A stretch of 64,000 bases of DNA. Source: Mucilaginibacter sabulilitoris (GTDB taxonomy: Bacteria > Bacteroidota > Bacteroidia > Sphingobacteriales > Sphingobacteriaceae). The stretch lies in contig NZ_CP139558.1 of assembly GCF_034262375.1 (NCBI RefSeq), positions 5,022,001 to 5,086,000 on the forward strand, read 5' to 3'. The notes beneath the pieces were generated by a model. It did not search any database and was not told where the DNA came from. It saw only the letters and a list, made by a program, of their open reading frames with translations. Positions 1-8,738 of the stretch are shown here, piece by piece; positions within the stretch are counted from its first letter, which is position 1, and each line of letters begins with the position of its first letter. The position numbers and the translations under genes were made by a program.

Positions 1-1902
1 TATAGGCATGGTTAAATACACGTATACAAAGTTTGGATCGCCCGATGGAAAGAACTCCACCTTGGGCGACCTGGCAATCATAAACATTATAGTTAAGATA
101 AACAGGACAATAGTACCCAATAATATCGTTACGGGCCTGCGTACTGCTTTTTCAAGTAGCCCTGCATACCATCTTTGAAAACGTGGCCATGCATTTTTTT
201 GGAACCTGTCTATCACTCTCAGTAAAAAGAAGTGATTGAGTAGGTAAAGGAACGTCAGGAATACAAATAAGTTACCAACACCTACATTTATTAAATAGCC
301 AATAACCGTTGCGATAGCCAAAAATAACAATCCCTTTTTGGTCGACCGGTCGAACCTCGGATTGTCATGCTCACCGTCATGATGCGGCCTCATAAAATCG
401 ACTGCGAAAACAGGGTTGATAATGTAAGCAACCACTAATGAAGCCAACAAAGTAATGATGAGTGTTATAGGCAGAAAGAACATGAAGTGTCCTATCAAAC
501 TATTCCAAAATGCCAGCGGAACAAACGGTGCTAAAGTAGTCATTGTACCCGAAAATACCGGAAGAAACACCTCACCAGCCGCTATTTTAGCCGCTTCTTT
601 AATAGGCACTTTACCATTGGCAAAAATACGGTGCGTGTTTTCAATAACCACAATGGCATCATCTACCACAATACCCAGCGCCAGCAGGAACGAGAACAGT
701 ACGATCATGTTGAGTGTAAACCCAATAGCCGGCATCACTAAAAACGCTATAAAACATGACAGTGGTACAGACAAAGCCACAAATATGGCATTGGTTGTAC
801 CCATAAAAAACATCAGGATAACGGTTACCAATATAAAGCCGATAACAATAGTATTAATGAGGTCATTCAGCGTTGTACGGGTTTTATCAGACTGATCGCC
901 AGTTACAACAATGTCAAGCCCTTTCGGGAACACTGTTTTCTGTTTCAGTTTTATTAGTTCATTGATTTTGTCCGACGCTTCAATAAGGTTCTCTCCCGCT
1001 CTCTTACTTACGTTAAGCGTAATTACGTTTTTAAAATTGGGGTTATCGTTCGTTTTTAAACGGGCATAACTTTCCTGTTCTAAAAATGAGTCTTTAATCT
1101 CAGCAATATCCCTTAGATACACAGCTTGTCCTTTGGGGTTTCGGACAGCCATTGCAGCTACTTCATCAGCATTTTTAAAATCCTTTTTTATGTCTATACT
1201 TCTGCGTACTCCGTCGGTTTTCACCGTGCCGGCCGAGGTAAGGATGTTTTCATTCCCAATAGCCTGAATTATATCGTTAAAGCTAACTTGTGTTGCCGCC
1301 ATTTTGTTCAGATCTACATTTACTTGTATTTCTGGAGTTAAAGCACCTACCTCATCAACTTTTGATATCTCCTTATAACTTTCAATCTCATCCTTTAAAA
1401 TATCTGCATATTCTTTCAGTTTCTTTAGGTCATAATTACCCGATATATTGATATAAAGAATAGGTAGATCCGCAACATTAATATCAGATATTACAGACTC
1501 CTTTAAGTTATCGTCGTTCTGGGGTAAATCTTGTTTTGCCTTATCAACCGCATCTTTTACATCAATCTTAGCATCTTTAATATCAATATTTGCATTAAAT
1601 TCTGCCGTGATTATCGATACGTTTTGCACTGAGTTGGATGTAACTTTTTTAAGTCCTTTCAATGACTTCAGCTGTTTCTCTATTTGCCTGGTAACCAGAT
1701 TTTCTATATTCTGCGGAGACTGGCCGGCAAAGGTTGTAGTAACAAACACCTTTGACTGTGCTATATCCGGGAAATTTTCCTTTGGCAGATTATTGTAACT
1801 AATTAGTCCCAATACGGTCACCAGAAATATGAGAACATAAACGGCGGTTTTATTATCAATGGCCCAACTTGAGGGCCCAAATTCTTTTTTAAGATCTTTC
1901 AT
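1..1902 (-). CDS. RND efflux permease, C-terminal part cut by window edge
   Basis: Inner-membrane proton/drug antiporter subunit of a tripartite RND pump (AcrB/MexB superfamily). The ATG is at 1900-1902 (MKDLKKEFGPSSWAIDNKTA) and about 634 codons are visible before base 1, so roughly the last third or more lies outside. The N-terminal membrane segment (about 17-37) is followed by a periplasmic porter domain. A helix bundle then contains the family motif DDAIVVIENTHR. It is the last visible gene of the TetR-TolC-adaptor-pump operon, starting 24 bases after the adaptor stop. The family is certain; the substrate (drug, metal or lipid) cannot be read. The divergent porter region resembles the Bacteroidota HAE1-like group more than metal pumps. 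Confidence 0.93.
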   Translation of the reverse strand, partial: MKDLKKEFGPSSWAIDNKTAVYVLIFLVTVLGLISYNNLPKENFPDIAQSKVFVTTTFAGQSPQNIENLVTRQIEKQLKSLKGLKKVTSNSVQNVSIITAEFNANIDIKDAKIDVKDAVDKAKQDLPQNDDNLKESVISDINVADLPILYINISGNYDLKKLKEYADILKDEIESYKEISKVDEVGALTPEIQVNVDLNKMAATQVSFNDIIQAIGNENILTSAGTVKTDGVRRSIDIKKDFKNADEVAAMAVRNPKGQAVYLRDIAEIKDSFLEQESYARLKTNDNPNFKNVITLNVSKRAGENLIEASDKINELIKLKQKTVFPKGLDIVVTGDQSDKTRTTLNDLINTIVIGFILVTVILMFFMGTTNAIFVALSVPLSCFIAFLVMPAIGFTLNMIVLFSFLLALGIVVDDAIVVIENTHRIFANGKVPIKEAAKIAAGEVFLPVFSGTMTTLAPFVPLAFWNSLIGHFMFFLPITLIITLLASLVVAYIINPVFAVDFMRPHHDGEHDNPRFDRSTKKGLLFLAIATVIGYLINVGVGNLFVFLTFLYLLNHFFLLRVIDRFQKNAWPRFQRWYAGLLEKAVRRPVTILLGTIVLFILTIMFMIARSPKVEFFPSGDPNFVYVYLTMPI

Positions 1903-1926
1903 AATCAACAGATCAAACGTTTATAA

Positions 1927-3033
1927 TTAATTGGCAGACTGTAATACTTTTATCTTGTCGCCGTCCTCTATCTCGGTAGCCCCTTCCGTTACCAACTCAT
2001 CGCCATTTTTTAACCCTGATAATATTTCAGTATTACCACTATAGGTAGTTCCTGCTTTCACATTTACTTTTTTAGCGGTTCCGTTTTGATTAAGATACAC
2101 ATAATCACCGGTTTCTGATTTTAAAATTGCTTTTACTGGTACAACAAACGTATTTGCCTTTGTATAATTAGCTATTTGAATAATAGCGGTCATGTTAGGT
2201 CGCAGGGTTTTACGTTCGGGTAATTTTACCTCTACTCCAAAACTGCGCGATGTTGGGTCAATAACCTTGGCGGCAAAAGTTACTTTGGTAATCAATGAAT
2301 CATTAGCATCTGGCACCAGTATTTTTACCTGGTTACCGGTATTTACACTGCCCGCGTATGATTCAGGTACATCTGCTTTAACTTTCAAAACATCGGCGTT
2401 AACAACCCGTATACCTGTTTGCCCAGGCATAGCAACCTGACCCAGTTTAAGGTCCATTTGGTCAACTGTACCACTAATTGGTGATACAATGCGGTACAGG
2501 TCTGCCTGTTGCTTTAAAGAGGCCAAAGCTTTTTTACTGGCCTGCAAATTGGTTTGAGCCTGTAAAAATTGAACCTCGGTACCTATTTTTTGATCCCAAA
2601 GGTTTTTCTGACGCTGAAACAACTGATCGTTTAAATTAACCTGGGCCTCACTTTGTGCTATATTTTGCAGTAATACTTTATTGTCTAACTGGGCAAGTGT
2701 TTGTCCTTTGCTTACATGCTGACCTACTTTAGCGTAAAGACTAGTAATGGTGGCCTGTGCCTGCGGATAAGCAACTACGTTATCCTGTGCATCAATTTTG
2801 CCTTGTATCTGCACATAATTGGTAAACTGCGCTGGTTTTATGGCAACAGTACTTACATCCGTAGTTTTAGATGAATCGTTTGAACCAATTTCGGCCTGCA
2901 GTTTAGTGATCTTTGAATTTAAATCAGCCTGTTGTTTCTTTAGTTGAGCAAGTTGGGCGGCTTTATCCTTAGGTTGCTTACTTGAACACGCAGCTAAAAA
3001 AATGAAAGCCGGTATGTATAATATTTTTTTCAT
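1927..3033 (-). CDS. RND efflux periplasmic adaptor (membrane fusion protein), lipoprotein
   Basis: Adaptor that joins the inner-membrane RND pump to the TolC-like outer-membrane channel. The 368-residue protein begins with a lipoprotein signal ending in LAAC, with the lipidated Cys at 16. A short coiled coil follows (about 23-50). The biotinyl-lipoyl barrel sandwich has the two typical half-motifs (PQAQATITSLYAKVGQHVSK and the region near PISGTVDQMDLKLGQ), split by an alpha-helical hairpin (about 120-175). Beta-barrel and membrane-proximal domains complete it. It lies between the tolC-like gene (33 bases upstream) and the pump (24 bases downstream), so it is almost surely cotranscribed. Confidence 0.95.
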   Translation of the reverse strand: MKKILYIPAFIFLAACSSKQPKDKAAQLAQLKKQQADLNSKITKLQAEIGSNDSSKTTDVSTVAIKPAQFTNYVQIQGKIDAQDNVVAYPQAQATITSLYAKVGQHVSKGQTLAQLDNKVLLQNIAQSEAQVNLNDQLFQRQKNLWDQKIGTEVQFLQAQTNLQASKKALASLKQQADLYRIVSPISGTVDQMDLKLGQVAMPGQTGIRVVNADVLKVKADVPESYAGSVNTGNQVKILVPDANDSLITKVTFAAKVIDPTSRSFGVEVKLPERKTLRPNMTAIIQIANYTKANTFVVPVKAILKSETGDYVYLNQNGTAKKVNVKAGTTYSGNTEILSGLKNGDELVTEGATEIEDGDKIKVLQSAN

Positions 3034-3066
3034 GTCTTTTTTTAATATAGTGGGTTTAGTAAATGT

Positions 3067-4416
3067 TTATTTAATGCGGCCATATGCCTTATCCAGGTCA
3101 ACCTTGCTCACCAAAGCATCATACAGACCTTGTATATATTTATTGTCAGCATCTTCCAGTGATGTTTGAGCTTGTGTTACCTCAATACTTGAGCCAACGC
3201 CTTGCTGATATTTAACTTTGGCTACGCGTAGAACCTCCTGTGCCAAAATTTGATTACGCTTTTGATTTTCAAGTGATTGTAAGCCATTAATATAAGATAC
3301 CGCTGCCGTTTTTGCATCCAGATTTAGCGAATTTTTTAAATTGATCAAGTTATTCTGTGATTGCATAACGGAGATCTTAGCTTCCTTTACCTGGTTGCTT
3401 CTTTGACCACTGCTAAAAATCGGAACGTTTAAGGATAGGCCGATATAGCTTGAAGGAAAGGAGTTTTTATATAAATTTCCAAAACTATTATCCTGATATG
3501 ATGCAGCATAATTACCATTAAAGTTCAAAGTGGGTAAATACGCGGCCTTCTTATTTTGAAGAAGAAGTTCATTAACTTTTTTGTCCGTCTCTTGCAGAGC
3601 ATACTCTATTCTATTATGATAAAAAGTAGTATCCGAACTTAATTCGGCAACGTTATTTTCAAGCTTCACATCTACCAATTTATCTTTTAGCGTCAAATTA
3701 TATTCAATAGGCATTCCCATCTGAAACTTTAACATCTGATAATTTAATGCGAGGGACCTTACTACGTTTTCACGATCCGTTATCAGGTTGTTGTATTGAA
3801 CAGTAATGCGATCCACATCAATCTTTTCAACAAAACCTTGTTTATTTTGAGCTGTGGTTTGATCTACTTGCTGTTTTAACTGGGCAATATTGGCATCCAA
3901 TAATTTTATTTGCTCATCGCTCACCAAAACCTGATAATAGGCCTTTGTTACATTGATGTTTGCATCAATCTTAGTTCGTGTGTAGCTACGCTGGGATAAT
4001 TCTTTATAAGTTTTTGAAGCCTTTAAACCAACAAAATAACTACCATCAAATATCTTTTGTGTTAAATTAAGTCCCAGATTTGAATTATACTTTACACCAA
4101 ATTTTATCGGAATAAAAGTACCAGGAGCATTAAAAAACTCCCCTGGCAGCAAAGTTGTCGGAATCTTTAAATAATCGGTAAATGATGCTGTACCACTTAT
4201 CTGAGGCAAGCCGGTACCTGTTGTTTCTTTAACTTTATATTCAGCAGATTTAACGTCTAAACCAGCATTCAACACTGTGTTTTGATGTTCATAGGCATAA
4301 TCGACACAATCCTGTACACTAAAGTTATACGTTTGATTATTAGGTGGCGCTTCCTGCGCATAGCTTTTAAATGCTATGGCGCAAAATACAGTTGCCATAA
4401 AAAGTAGATGTTTCAT
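3067..4416 (-). CDS. TolC-family outer membrane efflux protein
   Basis: Outer-membrane channel of the efflux system. A longer frame reaches 4464, but the ATG at 4414-4416 (MKHLLFMATVFCAIAFKSYA) starts directly with a signal peptide, so it is preferred. The 449-residue protein carries two outer-membrane-efflux repeats rich in long amphipathic helices, for example around the Q-rich stretch LLDANIAQLKQQVDQ and the C-terminal region containing QGVGSSIEVTQAQTSLEDA, which is a characteristic TolC helix. It is the first structural gene after the TetR regulator. The partner adaptor and pump follow immediately, so it most likely works with them rather than as a general-purpose TolC. Confidence 0.94.
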   Translation of the reverse strand: MKHLLFMATVFCAIAFKSYAQEAPPNNQTYNFSVQDCVDYAYEHQNTVLNAGLDVKSAEYKVKETTGTGLPQISGTASFTDYLKIPTTLLPGEFFNAPGTFIPIKFGVKYNSNLGLNLTQKIFDGSYFVGLKASKTYKELSQRSYTRTKIDANINVTKAYYQVLVSDEQIKLLDANIAQLKQQVDQTTAQNKQGFVEKIDVDRITVQYNNLITDRENVVRSLALNYQMLKFQMGMPIEYNLTLKDKLVDVKLENNVAELSSDTTFYHNRIEYALQETDKKVNELLLQNKKAAYLPTLNFNGNYAASYQDNSFGNLYKNSFPSSYIGLSLNVPIFSSGQRSNQVKEAKISVMQSQNNLINLKNSLNLDAKTAAVSYINGLQSLENQKRNQILAQEVLRVAKVKYQQGVGSSIEVTQAQTSLEDADNKYIQGLYDALVSKVDLDKAYGRIK

Positions 4417-4499
4417 TTTATATATTATAGTTGAGTTATTTCTTGTTGCCGATATAAAGTTCAATCTTGTAAATGACAGCCTTATGTCAGCAGTATGTG

Positions 4500-5111
4500 T
4501 TAATCTTCGTGTATATTTTTATATTGATTTAAAAGCTTATATCCTTTAAGCGTACATATTCCATAATTAAAATGGTCTAAAAACTGAACCTGCACCTTCC
4601 AGGTATTAAATTCCGATACCGGGAAAATTTCGGTATTAAAGCCAAGCTCCACCTGGTTTACCCGCATGCGTGCAATTATCTTTACGTCAATATCTTTCCG
4701 AATGTAACCCTGCTTCATGCCTTTTGTTAAAAGTTCTTCAAGCGTGCTGATCAATATCTCAGCCTTAAACTTCTGAAACTCGGCCCAGGCCTCCGGATGG
4801 TACCTTTGCATATCATGAACCACTATTGGGTTTATTCTTGAAAATATATCTTCCGAGCATTTCATCATATTAATCATCTCTTCTATTACATTTTCCGATT
4901 TACTAATGATATCGGCCATCTGGTCTTCATCTTCCTTCAGTTTTCTCCTAACTACCGCTGTTACCAAATCATTCTTATCTTTAAAAAACTGGTAGATTGT
5001 TTTTTTCGACATACCCAGATGCCTGGCTATATCGTCCATGGTAATGCTCTTAATACCTGCTCTTAAAAACAGGTCTTCGCTGCCGTGTATAATTCTTTCT
5101 AACTGACTCAT
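4500..5111 (-). CDS. TetR/AcrR-family transcriptional regulator
   Basis: Probable local repressor of the efflux operon. The 203-residue protein has an N-terminal TetR helix-turn-helix at about 20-50 (SITMDDIARHLGMSKKTIYQ) followed by FFKDKNDLV, the usual recognition-helix exit. The C-terminal ligand-binding half is helical and diverged. It is the first gene of the leftward efflux operon, 83 bases before the TolC start, so autoregulation together with the pump is likely. It is divergent from purB across a 237-base gap, where its operator would be expected, but no clear palindrome was identified there. The ligand is unknown. Confidence 0.92.
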   Translation of the reverse strand: MSQLERIIHGSEDLFLRAGIKSITMDDIARHLGMSKKTIYQFFKDKNDLVTAVVRRKLKEDEDQMADIISKSENVIEEMINMMKCSEDIFSRINPIVVHDMQRYHPEAWAEFQKFKAEILISTLEELLTKGMKQGYIRKDIDVKIIARMRVNQVELGFNTEIFPVSEFNTWKVQVQFLDHFNYGICTLKGYKLLNQYKNIHED

Positions 5112-5323
5112 TGACTTTCCGGGTCAAAACTAAGGAAACATTTTTCGATTTCAAAGTTTCCTTTAGAAATTACTTTTACAAGACAAAAGATTCAGAGATA
5201 TAATTATTGCTTCACAAGTGAGTGGTACTTAATTGTGTTTTGTATATAACAATTAATAATCCTGAAATAGGACATCAATCACTCTGCTTGCTTGAAATAT
5301 GTGCATCTGCACGTCTAAATCAT

Positions 5324-5331
5324 TACCTTTG
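5324..5331 (+). promoter_or_regulatory. Bacteroidota-type -7 element before purB
   Basis: TACCTTTG matches the TAnnTTTG -7 element used by the Bacteroidota primary sigma factor and ends 17 bases before the purB ATG. No good -33 TTG at the usual spacing was found. The match is to a short consensus, so it is supportive rather than decisive. Confidence 0.5.
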
Positions 5332-5348
5332 CCAAAATTTATAAGAAC

Positions 5349-6692
5349 ATGACGCTTACTCCTCTTTCAGCAATTTCACCAATTGATGGACGCTATCGTA
5401 ATACAACTGCCGACCTTGCTAACTATTTTTCTGAATATGCACTTATTAAATACCGTGTATTTGTAGAAATTGAATATTTCATTGCCTTAGTAGAATATCC
5501 TTTGCCACAATTACAGCATTTTGATAAAAATCTGTCAGAAAAGTTACGGGACATTTACAAAAACTTTACCGAAGCTGATGCCGAAAGCATAAAAGAGATT
5601 GAGAAAACAACTAATCATGATGTTAAAGCAGTTGAATATTTTATAAAAAAGGAGTTTGATAAATTAGGTCTTGAACCATATAAAGAGTTTATCCATTTCG
5701 GGCTTACCTCACAGGATATCAACAACACAGCTATACCATACACTTTTAAGCTGGCTATCAACAATACCTACTATCCGGCCATTGAGGAACTGATTGGTGC
5801 ATTAAAAAACTACGCCCGTGATTGGGATCAGGTACCCATGCTGGCACATACACACGGACAGCCTGCCTCACCTACGCGTTTGGGAAAAGAGATACAGGTT
5901 TACATAGAACGACTGGAAGGTCAGTTGCAATTGTTAAAATCGGTTGCTTACTCTGCAAAATTTGGCGGCGCTACCGGTAATTTCAACGCGCATCACATCG
6001 CTTATCCTGGTAAGGATTGGAAAGCTTTTGGGAACCACTTTGTGAATGACATATTAGGCCTGAGCCGTTCGCAGTTTACTACACAGATTGAACATTACGA
6101 CAACTTTGCCGCACAGTGCGATGCACTGAAAAGGATCAATAATATATTGATTGACCTTGACCGTGATATGTGGACTTACATATCCATGAATTACTTTAAA
6201 CAAAAGATAAAAGCCGGCGAAGTAGGTTCATCGGCCATGCCGCATAAGGTTAACCCTATTGATTTCGAAAACTCAGAAGGTAACCTTGGGATAGCGAATG
6301 CACTGTTTGAACACCTGGCCGCTAAACTTCCTGTATCACGTTTACAGCGCGATTTGACCGACTCTACCGTTTTAAGGAATATTGGTGTGCCAGTAGCTCA
6401 TACGCTGATTGCTATCAAATCGACGATAAAAGGTTTGAATAAGCTATTATTAAACCAGGATGCTATTAATGCTGATCTGGAAGCTAACTGGCCCGTTGTG
6501 GCCGAGGCCATCCAAACCATATTAAGACGTGAGGGTTATCCTAATCCATATGAGGCCCTTAAAGACCTTACGCGCACCAATCAGCAGATTAACGGGCAAA
6601 CAATAGCAGCCTTTGTTGATACGTTAAATGTAAGCGACACTACAAAACAAGAATTGAAACAAATAACGCCATTAAATTATACGGGGATTTAA
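5349..6692 (+). CDS. purB: Adenylosuccinate lyase
   Basis: Catalyses two fumarate-releasing steps: SAICAR to AICAR in purine synthesis and adenylosuccinate to AMP. At 447 residues it is the usual size. The fumarase/aspartase superfamily signature GSSAMPHKVNPIDFENSEGN lies near 290-310, and the catalytic-His segments TTNHDVKAVEYF and HTHGQPASPTRLG are present. It starts at an ATG 17 bases after a TAnnTTTG element and appears monocistronic. It is divergent from the TetR gene, with which it has no obvious functional link. Cytoplasmic housekeeping enzyme. Confidence 0.98.
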   Translation: MTLTPLSAISPIDGRYRNTTADLANYFSEYALIKYRVFVEIEYFIALVEYPLPQLQHFDKNLSEKLRDIYKNFTEADAESIKEIEKTTNHDVKAVEYFIKKEFDKLGLEPYKEFIHFGLTSQDINNTAIPYTFKLAINNTYYPAIEELIGALKNYARDWDQVPMLAHTHGQPASPTRLGKEIQVYIERLEGQLQLLKSVAYSAKFGGATGNFNAHHIAYPGKDWKAFGNHFVNDILGLSRSQFTTQIEHYDNFAAQCDALKRINNILIDLDRDMWTYISMNYFKQKIKAGEVGSSAMPHKVNPIDFENSEGNLGIANALFEHLAAKLPVSRLQRDLTDSTVLRNIGVPVAHTLIAIKSTIKGLNKLLLNQDAINADLEANWPVVAEAIQTILRREGYPNPYEALKDLTRTNQQINGQTIAAFVDTLNVSDTTKQELKQITPLNYTGI

Positions 6693-6769
6693 TTTTTATG
6701 CGTAAATTGTTATTCTATCATTTCCCCGTCATAACATTTTAACTATGACTTTTAAATCAAAAAGGTGAT

Positions 6770-6777
6770 TAAATTTG
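6770..6777 (+). promoter_or_regulatory. Bacteroidota-type -7 element before the NifU-family gene
   Basis: TAAATTTG fits TAnnTTTG and lies 26 bases before the ATG at 6804. It suggests that the Fe-S scaffold gene has its own promoter rather than relying on read-through from purB. Confidence 0.5.
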
Positions 6778-6803
6778 TTTAATTAATCTAAATAGAATTT
6801 CCG

Positions 6804-7355
6804 ATGAATATCAACGTATATACAGAATTAACGCCCAACCCGGCAACTATGAAGTTCATAGTGAACAAGTTGCTGATTAATGGCAGTGCGGACTATCCTA
6901 CAAAGGAAAGCGCCGAAAAATCGCCATTTGCAAAGGAATTATACAAGTTTTCTTTTGTTAACGGTGTTTTCTTTGCCAGCAATTTTGTAACCATCACCAA
7001 AACAGAGGGCAGCGAATGGGCAGATGTTGAGCCTATTATGAAAGAGTTTGTAAAAGGCGCGGTTGAATCTGAACTTAAAATACAGCTGGAAGAAGAAGCC
7101 ACAGAAGCAAACTTTGAAGGTTCGGAAACTGAAGTAAAAATACAGCAGATACTGCATGATTATGTTCGCCCTGCTGTTGAGCAGGATGGCGGTGCTATTT
7201 CTTATCGTTCATTTAATGAGGGTGTAGTTACCGTTGAACTACGCGGTTCATGCAGCGGTTGCCCGTCATCAACCGTTACCTTAAAAGCTGGTATAGAAAA
7301 CCTGCTTAAACGTATGGTGCCGGAAGTTACCGAAGTGGTATCAGAAGCCCTATAA
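6804..7355 (+). CDS. NifU-family Fe-S cluster carrier (Nfu type)
   Basis: Fe-S cluster scaffold or carrier that delivers clusters to apoproteins in the cytoplasm. The 183-residue protein has an N-terminal Nfu_N domain (about 1-90, opening MNINVYTELTPNPATMKFI) and a C-terminal NifU-like domain with the cluster-binding pair C150 and C153 in GSCSGCPSS. That two-domain architecture matches bacterial and mitochondrial Nfu proteins. It lies alone after purB and converges on the inositol-phosphatase gene, separated by a large hairpin. Client enzymes visible nearby that need Fe-S clusters include MtaB and BioB, although no operon link exists. Confidence 0.95.
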   Translation: MNINVYTELTPNPATMKFIVNKLLINGSADYPTKESAEKSPFAKELYKFSFVNGVFFASNFVTITKTEGSEWADVEPIMKEFVKGAVESELKIQLEEEATEANFEGSETEVKIQQILHDYVRPAVEQDGGAISYRSFNEGVVTVELRGSCSGCPSSTVTLKAGIENLLKRMVPEVTEVVSEAL

Positions 7356-7367
7356 AATATTGACACG

Positions 7368-7487
7368 AATGCCACGAATCTATTCGAATGGCACGAATGT
7401 GAGCTCATAAAAAAGGCCTTAATTTATTCAATATGAATAAATTAAGGCCTTTTTAAACTAGTGCCATTCGAATAAATTCGTGGCATT
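7368..7487. repeat. Nested inverted-repeat element between convergent genes
   Basis: Outer arms at 7368-7394 and 7461-7487 are inverted copies matching at 26 of 27 positions (core CCACGAAT...ATTCGAATGG). Inside sits a separate 20-bp perfect hairpin (7411-7430 with 7434-7453). The whole 120-base unit fills the space between the NifU-family gene and the inositol phosphatase. It could act as a bidirectional terminator or be a miniature mobile or REP-like sequence. Confidence 0.75.
7411..7453. terminator. Strong bidirectional terminator hairpin
   Basis: A 20-bp perfect stem (AAAAGGCCTTAATTTATTCA and its complement) closes a 3-base loop. A-tracts on the 5' side and T-tracts on the 3' side give U-runs in both directions. 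It serves the NifU-family gene from the left and the mtaB-lgt-gtrA-suhB run from the right. Confidence 0.8.
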
Positions 7488-7492
7488 AGTGC

Positions 7493-8284
7493 CTACCTGA
7501 AATATTTCTGTATAGTAGTAAGTAGTTCCTCAGTTATACTACCGTTAGTTGCCAACAGTTCTCTTGTTTCCAACACTTCATCTCCGCCTTTAAAATTAAC
7601 TACCTGCCCGCCTGCTTGTTTTACAATAACAATTCCTGCGGCTACATCCCAGGCATTTAAGTTATACTCATAAAAAGCGTCGAACCTGCCGCATGCTGTA
7701 TAAACCAGGTCAACAGCGGCAGAACCTAAACGCCTGAGACCGTGGCAACTTTTCATCAAATCGGCAAATAGTTCAATATAGACTGCCTGCTTGCCAAAAT
7801 CATAGTAAGGAAAACCCGTAGCCAGCAAACTGTCGGCCACCTTCTGATTTTTGCTTACCCTGATTTCACGGCCATTTAAATATGCGGGCGTGTCTTTCGA
7901 GGCATAAAAGCACTCATCGAGATTTATTTCATAAACCACGCCAGATACCAGCTCGTTATATTCTTTAAGCGCTATACTTACAGAAAATGAAGGTACGCCA
8001 TGTATAAAATTAGTAGTACCATCCAGCGGGTCAATAATCCAGTTGTACCTTTCACCTACCGTTGTGGTTGTTTTTTCTTCGGTAATAAAGCCCGCTTCCG
8101 GCAGTATTTTACGGAGTCCTTCAACAATTCTTTTTTCGGCTGTTTTATCTACGTAAGATACCAGGTCGTTCAGTCCTTTGTATTCTATTTTATCAGGATC
8201 AAAAGTTTTCCGTTCCTGCCTGATAAAGTCGCCTGTTTGTTTTGCGACCTCAGTTACCTGACTCGTTATTTTTATGAGTTCCAT
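7493..8284 (-). CDS. suhB: Inositol monophosphatase family protein (SuhB-like)
   Basis: Mg2+-dependent phosphatase of the inositol monophosphatase superfamily, 263 residues, the usual length. Metal-binding motifs are present: EE at about 69-70 (FITEEKT), D85 and D88 in WIIDPLDGTTNF, and the C-terminal WDVAAGIVIVKQAGG. Substrate could be inositol-1-phosphate or a related sugar phosphate; sequence alone does not separate these. The start overlaps the end of gtrA by 35 bases, an unusually long but in-operon overlap, which suggests translational coupling. It is the last gene of the leftward run and is followed by the strong hairpin. Confidence 0.93.
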   Translation of the reverse strand: MELIKITSQVTEVAKQTGDFIRQERKTFDPDKIEYKGLNDLVSYVDKTAEKRIVEGLRKILPEAGFITEEKTTTTVGERYNWIIDPLDGTTNFIHGVPSFSVSIALKEYNELVSGVVYEINLDECFYASKDTPAYLNGREIRVSKNQKVADSLLATGFPYYDFGKQAVYIELFADLMKSCHGLRRLGSAAVDLVYTACGRFDAFYEYNLNAWDVAAGIVIVKQAGGQVVNFKGGDEVLETRELLATNGSITEELLTTIQKYFR

Positions 8285-8738
8285 AGCTTCGTAATGCTAA
8301 CTTAAATGAAAACACCTTATGTATAAAATAGCTTGCGAAAAACAAACTTAATATAGCCCCTATCCGAGCTACAGGAGGATATATACCAAAATATTGTATA
8401 AGTATTTTAATTATAGCCAGATTTGCAAAAAAACCAACTATCGCCACTGAAGTAAAACGCAGAAATTGTTTATAGGGTGACAGGGTTGATTCGGTGAAAA
8501 CAATATACCGGGTCATCAGAAAATTAACCACCACCCCCATACTAAAGGAAAGAGCTAACGATGCGGTAGAGTTACGCATTGTTAAAGAAAATATCTGATA
8601 GGTTGGCTTTGTTAAAAGATTATGATAAAAAAGATAATAAGCAGATACATCAACTAAAAAACCAGCTCCGGCAGATATCAGGAACCTAACCATGTGGTTA
8701 TTTAACAGTTTATTGTTTTGTACTTTTTTATTAACCAT
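8250..8738 (-). CDS. GtrA-family integral membrane protein
   Basis: Small four-helix membrane protein of the GtrA family, associated with moving polyprenyl-linked sugars or assisting glycosyltransferases. The 162-residue protein shows hydrophobic segments at about 16-38, 46-72, 86-106 and 118-140 with the typical opening RFLISAGAGFLVDVSAYYLF. Its start overlaps the lgt stop by 8 bases and its stop lies 35 bases inside the phosphatase gene. No dedicated glycosyltransferase adjoins it, so the partner is unknown; the operon context suggests an envelope-related role. Confidence 0.88.
   Translation of the reverse strand: MVNKKVQNNKLLNNHMVRFLISAGAGFLVDVSAYYLFYHNLLTKPTYQIFSLTMRNSTASLALSFSMGVVVNFLMTRYIVFTESTLSPYKQFLRFTSVAIVGFFANLAIIKILIQYFGIYPPVARIGAILSLFFASYFIHKVFSFKLALRSYGTHKNNESGN

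Noticed and set aside
455..895. Plus-strand frame of 146 codons
   Set aside because: It lies wholly inside the RND permease gene on the opposite strand, which has clear family motifs in its own frame.
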